Source of the DNA: Bellilinea sp.
GTDB taxonomy: Bacteria > Chloroflexota > Anaerolineae > Anaerolineales > Anaerolineaceae
Reading direction: 5' to 3'
Assembly (NCBI GenBank): GCA_026003615.1
Contig: BPHQ01000001.1
Coordinates: 434,001-498,000 of the forward strand
Length of the DNA: 64,000 nt
Shown here: piece after piece, positions 1 through 10,224 of the stretch
Layout: each line of letters begins with the position of its first letter
How positions within the stretch are numbered: the stretch's first letter is position 1
Notes under the pieces: model-generated
Told to the model about the DNA's origin: nothing
Database searches by the model: none
Seen by the model: the letters and a program-made list of their open reading frames with translations, nothing else
Translations under genes and position numbers: made by a program

Positions 1-788
1 TTGAACCCCGTTACCCGCAAGAGGTGCCAACAGCACAACTTCCCCGACTGGAGGTCAACCAGCTGACCTTCACCTATCCAGGCCGACCCGAGCCGGCTCT
101 GAAAGAGATAGATTTGTGTCTTTTTCCCGGCAAGAGAGTTGCAGTGGTAGGAGAAAGCGGGGCAGGCAAGTCCACTCTGGTTCAGTTGCTGCTTCGTTTT
201 TGGGATTATGACGAGGGGGTAATTCGGTTAAATGGGGTGGACTATAAAAATCTGGCTTCGGTCGGTATCCGCCGATTTTTTGGTGTCGTTTCAGCTGCGC
301 CGTATTTATTCAATGCCACTATTCGGCAGAATTTGCTGATAGCCCGTCCCAATGCTGATGAACAGGTTTTGTGGCAGGCTATCCAATTGGCGGGTTTGGA
401 GGAATGGCTGGCAACTTTACCGAATGGACTGGAAACGTGGGTGGGTGAACAGGGTCAGTTTCTGAGCGGAGGGGAGCGTCAGCGTCTGGCTGCCGCACGG
501 GCTTTCTTAAGTGAGGCCCCCTTTATTTTATTGGATGAACCTACTACCGGACTGGACTCGTTGAATGAAATCCAGATCATGAGAACCGTTTTGGAAATTT
601 TCAAAAATCGGGGTGTGTTATGGATTACCCACCGCCTGCTTGAAATGGAGCAAATGGATGAAATTCTTGTACTGCAAAACGGGCGGGTAATCGAACGCGG
701 GAATCATCACCGCCTGCTGGAAGCAGGCGGTGTGTATGCCGGTCTCTGGCAGGCACAGCAGCGTATATTGTGGAATGTCGGGTCGTAG
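1..788 (+). CDS. ABC exporter ATP-binding C-terminal part, CydC-like (5' truncated by window edge)
   Basis: The reading frame is open from base 3 to the stop at 786-788, so the gene begins outside the window; a GTG at 24 is only an internal codon. The visible part is one nucleotide-binding domain: Walker A GESGAGKST, a Q-loop-like segment, signature LSGGERQ, Walker B ILLDEPTTGLD and the H-loop in WITHRL. The segment LPNGLETWVGEQG before the signature and the compact C-terminus resemble the CydC half of the thiol-reductant (CydDC) exporter, which moves cysteine and glutathione to the outside and supports cytochrome bd assembly. The membrane domain is not visible, so a lipid A exporter-type or peptide ABC half-transporter cannot be excluded. 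The ABC ATPase call is certain; the CydC assignment is moderate. Confidence 0.8.
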   Translation, partial: EPRYPQEVPTAQLPRLEVNQLTFTYPGRPEPALKEIDLCLFPGKRVAVVGESGAGKSTLVQLLLRFWDYDEGVIRLNGVDYKNLASVGIRRFFGVVSAAPYLFNATIRQNLLIARPNADEQVLWQAIQLAGLEEWLATLPNGLETWVGEQGQFLSGGERQRLAAARAFLSEAPFILLDEPTTGLDSLNEIQIMRTVLEIFKNRGVLWITHRLLEMEQMDEILVLQNGRVIERGNHHRLLEAGGVYAGLWQAQQRILWNVGS

Positions 789-791
789 CAA

Positions 792-2144
792 TTACTGGTT
801 TAAGGCCGACATCATTGAAACCCGCAGGGCAATGCGGTAAATCTCTTTCAAGGCGGTGACAACCTCCGGTGGTTGTTGTTCCTCGCTTTGAGCGATGAGG
901 GCTGAAAGCATTTGAACAAATTCGGGAGTGACCATCTCGGATTTTTCCTGCATCAATTTCATTCGCTCGTCGTAACTGGGTGCTTCGAGGAGTTGTTCGA
1001 TCAGTGCCACTTCGGGCGGGGGTGCGGAAGCCTGCTCAAGGATGCCGTTGACCTTTTGCAATTTGGCAATCCGTTCCAAATCGCCATTGGAGCGGGCGTT
1101 GTTTAATTCCTGCTGTAAGACCTCGACGAAATACGCATCCATTTCATCCAAATGTTGCTGAGTAGCGGTTTCGATGTTCTCAGCGGCCAATATCTGATTT
1201 AGCAGCTTGCGGCTGTCTTCCAATTGAAGCTGAATCTGTTCATCCACCTTGCGCGTAAATTCGAGCAACTTTTGGCGAAGGTTCTCCAGGCGAGTTTTTT
1301 CTTCGCCGCTGGCTTGTTCAATTCGATCTGCTAACATCTGGAAAAAGGTGTAATCCATTCCATTGCGGGTCATCGAGACGATGGTACTGAGTTTAACATC
1401 GCTGTCGGCGGTTTGCAGAATCAGTTCGAGCAATTTCTGGCGGGTGAAACCTTCTTTTGCGGCTTCTTGCAGCATTTGGACAGCTTGTTGGGCTTCTTCG
1501 GATTGACTTTTAATTTCCTGCCCGATTTTGGTGTTTTCAAGCAGCTCTTTTTGGATGGCAGCCAGAACTCTTGCCCCGCGTTCATCGCCCTGGGCAAGGG
1601 CGCTTTCGATCAGGCGGGTCAGGAGCGAGAACATACCAGCATCAATCAGAGCCTCTTCCTGCTTGATAATTTCTAAACGTGATTCGGCCTGAGGGGTTGA
1701 AAGAATACGTTGTAGTAAATTGAGTCGTTTTTGCTGCTCGTCAATCATTTGCCGGGTGATGCCGTCAGCTTCCAAAACCCGTTCAATGAGGGTTTGAAAA
1801 GTCAGCATGGTTTGCGGGCGCAACAGATAGGCTTTGCGTTTTTCGGGTGCCAGTTTGTTCATTACCTGATTGATAAGCGGTCCAATCAGTTTTTCTTGCT
1901 CGTTTGCGGGCAATCCCATTTCGGGGGGGACGAAGGTGAGCAATAATTCTTTGTCAGGGTCGTGGTAGACAATTGGCGTGCCGAGCATTCCTTCGTAACC
2001 GCAGGAAGGACAGTGAATCACATTCACCTGACCGCTCAACAGGCGCTGTTTGGCCTGCGGGTTGACATTCAAATCAAATAACTGTTCAACTTCTGCTGCA
2101 ACGGGGGCTTTACAACGGGGGCATTGGGTTTGAATTTTTGCCAT
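792..2144 (-). CDS. CpXC domain zinc-ribbon protein
   Basis: A 450-residue protein starting at ATG 2144, where AAGGTGAG lies just upstream; the frame is open further upstream but that part has no family-like sequence. Residues 1-60 hold two CxxC pairs (CPRC near residue 8 and CPSC near residue 49) typical of the CpXC domain, a predicted zinc ribbon. The rest is charged, helical and rich in Gln, Glu and Leu, suggesting long helices or coiled coil. No membrane segment or signal peptide is seen. CpXC proteins have no established function. The gene ends 3 bp from the convergent ABC transporter stop and follows the histidine kinase gene on the same strand. I would call it a conserved protein of unknown role. 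Confidence 0.8.
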   Translation of the reverse strand: MAKIQTQCPRCKAPVAAEVEQLFDLNVNPQAKQRLLSGQVNVIHCPSCGYEGMLGTPIVYHDPDKELLLTFVPPEMGLPANEQEKLIGPLINQVMNKLAPEKRKAYLLRPQTMLTFQTLIERVLEADGITRQMIDEQQKRLNLLQRILSTPQAESRLEIIKQEEALIDAGMFSLLTRLIESALAQGDERGARVLAAIQKELLENTKIGQEIKSQSEEAQQAVQMLQEAAKEGFTRQKLLELILQTADSDVKLSTIVSMTRNGMDYTFFQMLADRIEQASGEEKTRLENLRQKLLEFTRKVDEQIQLQLEDSRKLLNQILAAENIETATQQHLDEMDAYFVEVLQQELNNARSNGDLERIAKLQKVNGILEQASAPPPEVALIEQLLEAPSYDERMKLMQEKSEMVTPEFVQMLSALIAQSEEQQPPEVVTALKEIYRIALRVSMMSALNQ

Positions 2145-2165
2145 GAGAATTTTCTCACCTTCTAT

Positions 2166-2210
2166 CAAAAAATAATTTAAAATCTGGGGCGGGGATATTC
2201 CTCGTCCCAG
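2166..2210 (-). terminator. possible intrinsic terminator after the histidine kinase gene
   Basis: Read on the minus strand, CTGGG...CCCAG arms with inner CG and GG pairs (2184-2210) are followed by an A/T-rich tract ending in six T. The stem is imperfect, and the CpXC gene starts only about 20 bp further on, so it may only partly separate the two genes. Confidence 0.4.
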
Positions 2211-2238
2211 TTGATGGCGGAATGGACGACCGGCTTCA

Positions 2239-3822
2239 TTATACCACTTTCGGTGGAGGGGATGCTTCCTCGATTCGTGGTAGCGAAAAGCAGATGCGGG
2301 CCCCCTTACCGCTTTCGGTATCCACCCAGATCTTTCCCCCGTGGGCTTCGACAATGGCTTTGGTCAAATAAAGCCCTAAACCGGCTCCTTTGGTCTGGCG
2401 CATGGCTTCTGGGGAGCGGTAAAAGCGATCAAAAACATGGGGAATATCATCCGGTGCAATGCCCGGTCCCTGATCACTCACACAAATGATTACAATGTCG
2501 GGTCTTACCTGACCGCTGATGCGAATTTCTCCTTCTGGGGCATATTTGATTGCATTCGAGATCAGGTTTGCCAAAACCTGACGCAGGCGGTTTTCGTCCG
2601 CCAGAATTACCGGAAAATCAGGCGGAAAATCGGTCAGGATGGTATGACGGGTGGTCTGAATCTGCATCCGTTCGGCGGTTCGTTGTGCCAGATCGGGAAC
2701 GTTGACATCGGAGAGCTTGAGCGCCAGTCCACCAGCCTGCAAGCGGGAGGCATCCAGCAGGTTTTCCACCAGTAAATCTAACCGGTCGGCTTCCTCTTCA
2801 ATAATGGCCAAACTCTCATTAACAATCTCGCGATCCCAGCGAGCATCTTCACGGCGCAGGGTGCTGACATAGCCCTTGATTAGAGCCAGAGGCGTCTTAA
2901 GCTCATGGGAAATAATCGAAATAAAGGTGCTTTTGAGTTCTTCGGCCTGTCGGAAGTGAGTAATATCACGCAGGGTTGCGATGATGTTCAACAAGATACC
3001 ATCCGAAATCAGAGGTGCATAGGTAATCCCCACCGGCAAGGGGGGCAATGAGTCACCACGGATGAGGTCGCCTTCTACATACAAATGAGCATGAGCTGTC
3101 AACGGCCAGCCACCCGCCACAGCCTGTTCCAGGGTCATATCGCGGGGTGGTTTTGCCCAGCGGACTATTTGTTCGTGGGGCTTACCCTGAATTTTTTCAA
3201 TCGGTCGGTTTAAGAGTCTCGCCGCGGCTGGATTGCTGCGGTCTATTTTCAAATCCGGTGCCAGGATGAGAATACCATCCGCAACCGAATCAAGCAAAGC
3301 ATTTAAGCGCTGGTTTGTTCGTTCGGATTGAGTGTATAACTGGGCATTCTGAACAGCAATGGCTGCCTGATCGGCAAAACTGCGTAATAGGGCGCGGTCA
3401 TTGGCGGAAAAATTATCCGGATAAGAACGAAAGATAAAAATTACCCCCACAACCGTTTGACGAGCGACCAGCGGCAGGACAACGCCATTCAACAAGCCCA
3501 TGCTCGCCATACGCGCCAGTTCACGCAGTCGGCGGTTGATTTCGAGCAGTTCAAACTCGTCGGGTGGTGTATCCTCGGTGATTTGATCGAGATAGGGAGC
3601 CAGGTAGCGCAGGAACAACGGTGGCAAACCGTGAGAAACGGGAACCGTCCAGCTGCCGCGTTCATCTCGCAAGGCAATCAGCCCTGCCTGACCGGCCAGC
3701 ATTTCAATTGAAATTGCCAAAATCCTGCCAAGCAGTTTTTCCAAATCCAGTTCCTGAGTCAGGGCACGGGAGATTTCCAGTAAATAATCTCGTTGTCGAA
3801 CACGAAAATCCGGCAGCAACAT
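2239..3822 (-). CDS. orphan sensor histidine kinase, GAF-PAS-HisKA-HATPase
   Basis: A 527-residue soluble kinase without membrane segments. The order is a GAF domain (about 20-160), a PAS domain (about 170-285), HisKA with the phosphoacceptor in SHELKTP (His306), and a HATPase domain (about 405-515) with N box NLISNAIKYA, G1 DQGPGIA and G2 KGAGLGLYL. It should autophosphorylate in response to a cytosolic ligand or redox signal and pass phosphate to a response regulator, but none is encoded next to it, so the partner is elsewhere. The start at 3822 is preceded by AAAAGGA. It lies 13 bp downstream of the aminotransferase gene and may be cotranscribed with it. Kinase assignment is secure; the signal is unknown. 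Confidence 0.92.
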   Translation of the reverse strand: MLLPDFRVRQRDYLLEISRALTQELDLEKLLGRILAISIEMLAGQAGLIALRDERGSWTVPVSHGLPPLFLRYLAPYLDQITEDTPPDEFELLEINRRLRELARMASMGLLNGVVLPLVARQTVVGVIFIFRSYPDNFSANDRALLRSFADQAAIAVQNAQLYTQSERTNQRLNALLDSVADGILILAPDLKIDRSNPAAARLLNRPIEKIQGKPHEQIVRWAKPPRDMTLEQAVAGGWPLTAHAHLYVEGDLIRGDSLPPLPVGITYAPLISDGILLNIIATLRDITHFRQAEELKSTFISIISHELKTPLALIKGYVSTLRREDARWDREIVNESLAIIEEEADRLDLLVENLLDASRLQAGGLALKLSDVNVPDLAQRTAERMQIQTTRHTILTDFPPDFPVILADENRLRQVLANLISNAIKYAPEGEIRISGQVRPDIVIICVSDQGPGIAPDDIPHVFDRFYRSPEAMRQTKGAGLGLYLTKAIVEAHGGKIWVDTESGKGARICFSLPRIEEASPPPKVV

Positions 3823-3835
3823 CGAAAAATCCTTT

Positions 3836-5188
3836 TTAACAAGGCTGGAGTTCGGTTTGACGAACCGTCAGCATTTCTTGTTCTGCTTGCGAAATGGCTT
3901 CTTCCAGAATGGCGAGACCCTCATCCAGTTCGTTCAGGCTGACGCTGAGCGGGGGAGAAATGCGAATGACATTTCGGCCAGCGCCGAGGGTTAACAAACC
4001 TTTTTCAAAAGCCAGATCCACGATTCGGTCTCGAAGATCATCGGCATGCTGCTTGGTTTGACGGTCATAAACAAATTCAATCCCGATCATCAGTCCAATG
4101 CCGCGAACTTCACCAATGGATGGGTGTCTTTCCTGCATGGCGCGCATTTTTTCGAGGGCGTAATCACCTGCCCGGGCTGCATTTTCGAGTAATTCATTTT
4201 CAATAATTTCCAAAGTGGCTAGTGCGGCAGCACAGGAAAGGGGATTGCCGCCGTAAGTATTGCCATGCGACCCTTTCGGCCAGGTGACAAGCGATTTACG
4301 GGCAACCATTAGCCCCAAAGGCATGCCGGAGGCAATCCCCTTGGCAACGCAGAAGATATCCGGTTCAACGCCGAAATGCTCAATCGCCCACCATCTACCG
4401 GTGCGTCCAACCCCGGATTGCACCTCATCGGCGATTAATAAGATGCCGTGGCGGTCACACAAACGGCGCAAAGCAGGAAAGAAGCCAGACGGGGGGACGA
4501 TGTAACCCCCCTCACCCTGAACTGGTTCTACCAGAATACCGGCAACCGCATCAGCAGGCAGCAGACGACCAAATATTTCTTCCTCAATATATCGGACTAC
4601 CGTTTCACCATAGTCCTCACCGGATCGGCTTGCCAGAATGGGACGGTAAGGATCGGGAAACGGAACATGAACAACCCCATTCATCAACGGAAAGAATCCG
4701 CGGTGATAGGATGCTTTGCTGGCGGTAAAAGTGACTGCACCCATTGTCCGTCCATGAAATCCACCTAAAAACCCAATAAACTCCGTCCGTTTGGTGGTAT
4801 AGCGAGCCAGTTTAATGGCTGCCTCGATGCTTTCGGTGCCGGAATTGGTCATAAAACTGACTGCATCTTCGGTAAAGGGGGCTATCTGGTTGATTTTTTC
4901 TGCCAGTTCGATCCATTTTTGGTGATAAAAGTCTGAGGAAATATGAATGAACTTTTCCGCCTGTTCCTGGATAGCCTTGACCACCTTAGGGTGGGAATGA
5001 CCGGTAGAAACGACCGCAATTCCTGCCGAAAAATCCAGAAACCGGTTGCCGTCCACGTCCCAGACTTCAACGCCCCTCCCGTGGTTCATAACAAAGGGGT
5101 AGCCCCGCGGGTAGGATGGGGATATGACAGCGTGGTCGCGCTCGATCCACTTCCGCGCTTGTGGTCCGGGCAAGTTCAAGATAGACAT
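3836..5188 (-). CDS. class III PLP-dependent aminotransferase (GabT / acetylornithine aminotransferase family)
   Basis: A 450-residue fold-type I aminotransferase. Visible landmarks are the substrate-entry segment NHGRGVEVWDVDGNRFLDF, NSGTESIEAA for phosphate binding, FHGRTMGA, the Asp of IADEVQSGVGRTG that contacts the pyridine nitrogen, and the Schiff-base lysine in VAKGIASGMPLG (Lys283). Family members transfer the amino group of 4-aminobutyrate, acetylornithine or related omega-amines to 2-oxoglutarate. Sequence alone does not settle the substrate; the N-terminal stretch and length fit the 4-aminobutyrate-type group common in Chloroflexota and archaea. A TGGAGG ribosome binding site precedes ATG 5188. 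No arginine or GABA genes lie nearby. Confidence 0.88.
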   Translation of the reverse strand: MSILNLPGPQARKWIERDHAVISPSYPRGYPFVMNHGRGVEVWDVDGNRFLDFSAGIAVVSTGHSHPKVVKAIQEQAEKFIHISSDFYHQKWIELAEKINQIAPFTEDAVSFMTNSGTESIEAAIKLARYTTKRTEFIGFLGGFHGRTMGAVTFTASKASYHRGFFPLMNGVVHVPFPDPYRPILASRSGEDYGETVVRYIEEEIFGRLLPADAVAGILVEPVQGEGGYIVPPSGFFPALRRLCDRHGILLIADEVQSGVGRTGRWWAIEHFGVEPDIFCVAKGIASGMPLGLMVARKSLVTWPKGSHGNTYGGNPLSCAAALATLEIIENELLENAARAGDYALEKMRAMQERHPSIGEVRGIGLMIGIEFVYDRQTKQHADDLRDRIVDLAFEKGLLTLGAGRNVIRISPPLSVSLNELDEGLAILEEAISQAEQEMLTVRQTELQPC

Positions 5189-5223
5189 AAATCCTCCATA
5201 GATTTTTGCGGTATGGGAAGCAG

Positions 5224-5275
5224 ATTATAGAACCAGGATAACTTGAAAGGGTTTATTCTTGAAATGATTATAGCA
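5224..5275 (-). promoter_or_regulatory. candidate promoters for the aminotransferase gene
   Basis: The 198-bp gap 5189-5386 contains two minus-strand TATAAT boxes: one at 5267-5272 with an extended -10 (TGC before it) and one at 5224-5229. Neither has a convincing -35. Either would give a short leader before the TGGAGG site. Nothing else is recognisable in this gap. Confidence 0.4.
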
Positions 5276-5386
5276 AATCAACATAAAGGCAAGCCTTGCT
5301 ACTCAAAGACGATTCGATTTGTTTGACGAAAAAGGAACCGTCTTCCCTTGCGGGCAGATCTCAAGGAATGGAGCGGCGATATTCCG

Positions 5387-6325
5387 TTATGGTTCAACCC
5401 CGCTTTCGGCCAGCACGAGAGCGCCGACCAACCCGGCATTATCCCCTAGCTGGGCAGTGGTGATGGTCAGGTTGTTCAGATAGGCTCGGTCCATGATTCG
5501 TTCCAAAATGGCTGTGCGTAGAGGGTCAATCAACAGAGGACCAGCCGTGGAAACCCCACCACCCAGGATAACAATGGAAGGATTGAACAGGTGCAAAAAG
5601 TCGGCAATTGCATAACCGATGTATGTGCCAGCCCGGCTCATGGCCCGTAAAGCCAATTCATCACCCTGACGAGCGGCTTCGGCAACGTCCCTGGCGCTGA
5701 TGACCGGTTTTCCTTCTAACAAAGACGGATAACCCAGGGCTATTTTTTCCTGTACCCAGCGGGCAATGGCCGTACCAGAAGCAACGGCCTCCAGATGTCC
5801 GCGCTGCCCGCAACTGCAAGTAGGCCCTTCAGGAATGACGGTGATATGTCCAAATTCGGCGGCCAAACCCCGTGCGCCGATGAGCAGCTGGTCATTGAGG
5901 ATCACACCGCCGCCAATACCCGTGCTGATTGTCAGATAGAGCAGATGATGATGTCCTTGTCCGGCCCCGTAGCGCCATTCCCCCAGTGCTGCCAGATTGG
6001 CATCATTGCCGATCAGAATAGGGATGGAAAAATGCTCCGCCAGCAACTGACGAATGGGATAATTCACCCAACCGGGAATGTTGTTGGCATCAATGATGAT
6101 TCCATTTTCCGCATCAATAAAGCCGGGAACTGCAACACAAATTGCCCGAACGTGATCTGTGTCTGCCAATACTTCTTTGAAGAGGGTGATTAATCGTTCC
6201 AGTGGGGTTTGCTCTTTGTCACGCGTGCGGATCTTGCGCACTTTCAGGGGTTCAATTTTCCCCTTGGAAAACAAAGCCACCCGAATCTGAGTACCGCCAA
6301 TATCTGCTACAATATAGTTATCCAT
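5387..6325 (-). CDS. ROK family sugar kinase (glucokinase-like)
   Basis: A 312-residue ROK protein. The N-terminal phosphate-binding loop is DIGGTQIRVAL, the catalytic base region is GNDANLAALGE, and the zinc-binding ROK signature with EFGH then CSCGQRGHLE is intact. That combination is typical of ATP-dependent glucokinases and N-acetylhexosamine kinases rather than ROK repressors; there is no N-terminal HTH. With gap, pgk and a phosphofructokinase in the same window, entry of glucose into glycolysis is the simplest role. The start codon lies 7 nt after a -10 box, so the mRNA is probably leaderless. It is divergent from yvcK. Confidence 0.9.
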   Translation of the reverse strand: MDNYIVADIGGTQIRVALFSKGKIEPLKVRKIRTRDKEQTPLERLITLFKEVLADTDHVRAICVAVPGFIDAENGIIIDANNIPGWVNYPIRQLLAEHFSIPILIGNDANLAALGEWRYGAGQGHHHLLYLTISTGIGGGVILNDQLLIGARGLAAEFGHITVIPEGPTCSCGQRGHLEAVASGTAIARWVQEKIALGYPSLLEGKPVISARDVAEAARQGDELALRAMSRAGTYIGYAIADFLHLFNPSIVILGGGVSTAGPLLIDPLRTAILERIMDRAYLNNLTITTAQLGDNAGLVGALVLAESGVEP

Positions 6326-6332
6326 GTCACAA

Positions 6333-6341
6333 ATTATATCA
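6333..6341 (-). promoter_or_regulatory. extended -10 of a leaderless promoter for the ROK kinase
   Basis: On the minus strand TGATATAAT is followed by seven bases and then ATG (6325). Transcription would start at or next to the start codon. No Shine-Dalgarno sequence fits between. Confidence 0.6.
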
Positions 6342-6381
6342 GAAGAGTATCACAAAATTTGACTGATCAACCTCAGGTGAG

Positions 6382-7794
6382 TTGACGCTGAGTGAAAAGA
6401 AGATTATAAATAGATGTGGTATGCGGCCCGAAAAGATGCCCGGAATTCAACGGTTCTTTCAAAGCGTCAGGCAGGAATTGCGCTGGCTGGCTCCGGGTAT
6501 TGGGGTTAAACGCTGGCTTATTCCATTACTGATAGGCACTACGCTGGTAGCATTGGGTCTGACCATGGTGGCGCTGGATATCTATCGAAATGCGCCCGAA
6601 ATTCTTCAGCCGTTACTGACTTTGCTTTCTCTGCAAGAGCTTGACCGCGGCATCCGCGTAATTGTGTTCACTCTTGCTGGAATAGGTCTGATATTATATA
6701 GTGTCATCGGTTTCAATCGTTCTCTGCTGAAACCTTTTGTTCGACCTGATAAACCCATTGTGGATACGGTCAGCAGATACCGTCGCAAGGAAAAAGGGCC
6801 ACGGGTGGTTGTGATTGGGGGTGGTACCGGTCTTTCTTCTTTGTTGCGCGGTCTTAAAGAGTACACCCATAACCTGACCGCCATTGTCACCGTTGCGGAT
6901 GATGGGGGGTCATCGGGGGCACTGCGGCGTAGTTTGGGCATTTTGCCGCCGGGGGATATTCGCAATTGTCTGGCTGCCCTTTCGGATGACGAGGACTTGT
7001 TGACCCAGATTTTCCAATACCGCTTCAGTGAGGCAGCCGGTGTCAATGGGCATAGTCTGGGCAATTTGTTCATCTCAGCCCTGGCAGACATCACCGGTAG
7101 TTTTGAACAAGCCGTCGCCGAATCGGGGCGGGTTTTAGCAGTACGTGGCAGGGTTATGCCCTCCACTCTTCACGATGTTCGGTTGGTCGCAGATCTGGTT
7201 GACCCTTCTACTCAAAAGGATGTTCGAGTACGGGGCGAGAGCAATATTCCCACCACACCGGGAAGAGTCAAGCGGGTGTGGCTGGAGCCATCCAATCCCA
7301 AAGCCTATCCGATGGCAATTCAAGCGATTCTCAACGCCGAACTGATTGTGATAGGGCCGGGCAGTTTGTTCACCAGCATTCTGCCGAACTTGTTGGTGCC
7401 GGATATTGCTGCGGCTGTCAATGCCAGCCGTGCTTTTAAGTTTTACATTTGCAATGTTGCCACCCAGCCCGGTGAAACCGACCATTTCGATTGCCTTGAT
7501 CATGTCCAGGCAATCGAAAAGCATCTTGGCGGTAAAATATTCAACCTGGTCATATGTAATAATCGGGTCAGCGAGCAATTGCCCGAAAAAGTTGAGCCTG
7601 TATTACCAAACGAACGATTGAGCGAAGAGTACTCAATCTACTGTGCGGATTTGCTGGATGAAGTCCAGCCCTGGCGGCATGACTCAAAAAAACTTGCCAG
7701 GGTCGTCATGGACCTGTTCTATGATCGAACCGGTCCTCTTTCTCAACGCGATGAAGAGTCTCTTGTGAGCGAAAAAAGCGAGGCAAGAGGCTGA
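6382..7794 (+). CDS. yvcK: YvcK/CofD-like protein (gluconeogenesis factor family) with N-terminal membrane anchor
   Basis: About 450-470 residues. Two hydrophobic segments near residues 45-65 and 88-110 precede the UPF0052/YvcK domain, which begins [18 protein letters not shown] and contains [10 protein letters not shown] and [11 protein letters not shown], the nucleotide-sugar binding loops of this family. In Bacillus and mycobacteria YvcK (CuvA) binds UDP-sugars and affects growth on gluconeogenic carbon and cell-wall assembly. The membrane anchor is an addition relative to Bacillus YvcK. Start choice is uncertain: TTG 6382 has AGGTGA too close, and ATG 6421 or 6436 are alternatives with weak ribosome sites. 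It is followed after 32 bp by gap. Confidence 0.85.
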   Translation: MTLSEKKIINRCGMRPEKMPGIQRFFQSVRQELRWLAPGIGVKRWLIPLLIGTTLVALGLTMVALDIYRNAPEILQPLLTLLSLQELDRGIRVIVFTLAGIGLILYSVIGFNRSLLKPFVRPDKPIVDTVSRYRRKEKGPRVVVIGGGTGLSSLLRGLKEYTHNLTAIVTVADDGGSSGALRRSLGILPPGDIRNCLAALSDDEDLLTQIFQYRFSEAAGVNGHSLGNLFISALADITGSFEQAVAESGRVLAVRGRVMPSTLHDVRLVADLVDPSTQKDVRVRGESNIPTTPGRVKRVWLEPSNPKAYPMAIQAILNAELIVIGPGSLFTSILPNLLVPDIAAAVNASRAFKFYICNVATQPGETDHFDCLDHVQAIEKHLGGKIFNLVICNNRVSEQLPEKVEPVLPNERLSEEYSIYCADLLDEVQPWRHDSKKLARVVMDLFYDRTGPLSQRDEESLVSEKSEARG

Positions 7795-7826
7795 TCCAAT
7801 TTTTCCACAAAACAGGAGGTCTTAAC

Positions 7827-8879
7827 ATGACAGTCAAAGTTGGTATCAATGGTTTTGGGCGGATTGGCCGCCAGGTGCTGAAAGCCATCATGGAATACTA
7901 TCCGAATGACTTGGAAGTGGTGGCTGTTAACGATTTGTTCGACCCGCAGCAGAATGCCCATTTGTTTAAGTACGACTCAAACTATGGGATTTACCCCGGC
8001 AAGGTCGAAGTGGTTGGCAGTGACATCGTCATTGACGGCAAAGCCGTGAAAACCTTTGCAGAAAAAGATCCTGCCAAACTGCCGTGGAAGGATCTGGGTG
8101 TCGAAATTGTCGTTGAATCCACCGGTGTATTCACCGACGCAGTGGGTGATCCTGCAAAGGGTAAGCCCGGCGCGCGGGTTCACATTGATGCAGGAGGTGC
8201 TAAAAAGGTCATCATCAGCGCTCCCGCCAAAAATGAGGATATCACGATTGTATTGGGAGTCAACGATGATAAATATGATCCTGCCAAACATCACGTGATT
8301 TCCAATGCTTCCTGTACGACCAATTGTCTTGCTCCAGCCGCAAAAGTAGTGCATGAAAACTTGGGGATTGTCTCGGCTGTAATGACCACCATTCACTCCT
8401 ACACCAATGATCAGGTCATTCTCGATCAGGGACACAAGAAAGAAATGCGCCGGTCTCGGGCAGCCGGGTTGAACATCATTCCCACGACCACAGGAGCAGC
8501 CAAAGCGGTAGCGCTGGTCATTCCGGAGTTGAAAGGGAAGTTCGATGGCTATGCTTTGCGCGTTCCCACCCCCACCGTGTCCATTGTGGACTTTGTAGCC
8601 ACCGTCGAAAAATCCACCACCAAAGATGAACTGAACGCAATGTTCATTGAAGCTGCCAACGGTAAATTGAAAGGCATTTTGGGTGTGACCACCGGTTCTT
8701 ATGCTGATCCTCTGGTCTCGATGGATTTCAAGGGTGATCCGCGCTCTTCGATCGTTGATCTGCCTTCCAACATGGTGATGGGCGGTAATCTGGTCAAGGT
8801 GGTGGCCTGGTACGATAACGAATGGGGTTATTCTTGCCGGACTGCCGATCTGGCCGCGCTGCTGGCCAAATCGCTATAA
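7827..8879 (+). CDS. gap: glyceraldehyde-3-phosphate dehydrogenase, type I
   Basis: A 350-residue NAD(P)-dependent GAPDH. The Rossmann start is [15 protein letters not shown], the catalytic cysteine lies in [12 protein letters not shown] (Cys163) and the C-terminal signature is WYDNEWGYS. The protein is longer than the usual 330-335 residues because of an insertion of roughly ten residues after FTDA (about 110-125), just before [11 protein letters not shown]. It catalyses reversible oxidative phosphorylation of glyceraldehyde 3-phosphate in glycolysis. An AGGAGG site precedes ATG 7827. It sits upstream of pgk but is separated from it by a hairpin, so the two may not be one simple operon. Confidence 0.97.
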   Translation: MTVKVGINGFGRIGRQVLKAIMEYYPNDLEVVAVNDLFDPQQNAHLFKYDSNYGIYPGKVEVVGSDIVIDGKAVKTFAEKDPAKLPWKDLGVEIVVESTGVFTDAVGDPAKGKPGARVHIDAGGAKKVIISAPAKNEDITIVLGVNDDKYDPAKHHVISNASCTTNCLAPAAKVVHENLGIVSAVMTTIHSYTNDQVILDQGHKKEMRRSRAAGLNIIPTTTGAAKAVALVIPELKGKFDGYALRVPTPTVSIVDFVATVEKSTTKDELNAMFIEAANGKLKGILGVTTGSYADPLVSMDFKGDPRSSIVDLPSNMVMGGNLVKVVAWYDNEWGYSCRTADLAALLAKSL

Positions 8880-8911
8880 TCATTGGACAAGAAAATTAAC
8901 AATCGAGTCAA

Positions 8912-8941
8912 ATTGCAAGACCCCTTAGGGGGTCTTGCAAT
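8912..8941. repeat. perfect 13-bp inverted repeat between gap and pgk (REP-like)
   Basis: ATTGCAAGACCCC at 8912-8924 pairs with GGGGTCTTGCAAT at 8929-8941 around a four-base loop. There is no T-tract after it on the plus strand, so a classic terminator is doubtful. Its outer ends resemble those of the hairpin after pgk (10225-10264), both finishing GCAATGAyrT-like, which suggests a dispersed palindromic element. Confidence 0.6.
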
Positions 8942-9000
8942 GACATTTGATACAAGGTGGTCATTCCTTTTTTGGATTGTTTCCCAAACGGGAGGAGGAT

Positions 9001-10176
9001 ATGTTCAACAAAAAGACCGTTCGCGATATTGATGTAAAAGGAAAAAAAGTTTTTGTGCGGGTGGACTTCAATGTGCCGGTTAAAGATGGCGTGGTAGGGG
9101 ATGATACCCGTATTCGCGCGGCATTGCCGACGATACAATATCTGCTGGATCAGGGGGCCGCTGTCATCCTTGCCTCTCATCTTGGCCGTCCAAAAGGCGG
9201 TCCGGATCCCAAGTATTCGCTCAAACCGGTGGCTGATTATCTGGCAAAGTTACTGGGCAAGCCGGTCGCCTTTGCAGAAGATTGTATCGGTCCGGCAGCC
9301 GAAACGGCTGCAGCAGCCCTCAAACCGGGTGAGGTGCTGGTGTTGGAAAACACTCGTTTTCACCCTGAAGAAGAAAAGAATGATGAGGGTATGTCAAAAG
9401 CCCTTGCCAAGCTGGCCGATGTGTATGTCAATGATGCCTTCGGAACGGCTCATCGTGCCCACGCTTCAACGGCCGGAATTGCAGCATACCTGCCGGCAGT
9501 AGCGGGATTTTTATTGGAAAAGGAAATCAAGTACCTTGGGCAGGCCATTGATGACCCGAAACGACCATTTGTGGCGATTTTGGGCGGGGCAAAAATCAGC
9601 GATAAAATCGGTGTGATAAAAAACCTGCTGAAAAAGGCGGATACAATCCTGATTGGCGGCGGAATGGCCAACACCTTCTTTAAGGCTCAAGGCTACCCGA
9701 TGGGGGATTCGCTGGTGGAAGATGAGGCATTGGAAACAGCGCGCGGGCTACTGGAAGAGGGTAAGGACAAAATTCGCCTGCCTGTAGATGTAGTGATTGC
9801 CGATAAATTCGACGCTGAGGCTGAATCGCGGGTAATGCCGGTTGGGCCGGTGCCGGATGGCTGGCGAATTCTGGATATTGGTCCCGAAACGGTTGCTGCC
9901 TATGCCAAAGTTATTGGCGGTGCCGGAACAGTGGTTTGGAACGGCCCAATGGGTGTATTTGAATTCCCCAAATTCGCCGAAGGGACGTATGGCATTGCCA
10001 AAGCCGTGGCATCTTCCGGGGCAATCAGCGTCATCGGGGGCGGCGAGTCGGTAGCAGCGATCAATCAGTCTGGATTGGCGGATAAAATCACCCACATTTC
10101 GACCGGTGGCGGTGCTTCTCTGGAAATGCTGGAGGGATTGGAACTGCCGGGTGTCGCGGCTTTGCTCGATAAGTAA
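9001..10176 (+). CDS. pgk: phosphoglycerate kinase
   Basis: A 391-residue cytosolic enzyme transferring the acyl phosphate of 1,3-bisphosphoglycerate to ADP. The start is ATG 9001, preceded by GGAGGAGG at ideal spacing; the frame is open from 8947 but that extension runs through the intergenic region. Visible signatures are the substrate loop VRVDFNVPV near residue 20, ASHLGRP near 58, [10 protein letters not shown] near 114 and the ATP-binding C-terminal region with [17 protein letters not shown] and [10 protein letters not shown]. Length and motif order are normal for the family. It follows gap and precedes thrC. Confidence 0.97.
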   Translation: MFNKKTVRDIDVKGKKVFVRVDFNVPVKDGVVGDDTRIRAALPTIQYLLDQGAAVILASHLGRPKGGPDPKYSLKPVADYLAKLLGKPVAFAEDCIGPAAETAAAALKPGEVLVLENTRFHPEEEKNDEGMSKALAKLADVYVNDAFGTAHRAHASTAGIAAYLPAVAGFLLEKEIKYLGQAIDDPKRPFVAILGGAKISDKIGVIKNLLKKADTILIGGGMANTFFKAQGYPMGDSLVEDEALETARGLLEEGKDKIRLPVDVVIADKFDAEAESRVMPVGPVPDGWRILDIGPETVAAYAKVIGGAGTVVWNGPMGVFEFPKFAEGTYGIAKAVASSGAISVIGGGESVAAINQSGLADKITHISTGGGASLEMLEGLELPGVAALLDK

Positions 10177-10224
10177 GGCTGCGTTTTTGAATTTTTAACG
10201 TACAATTAAGCCTTAAGGAAATAA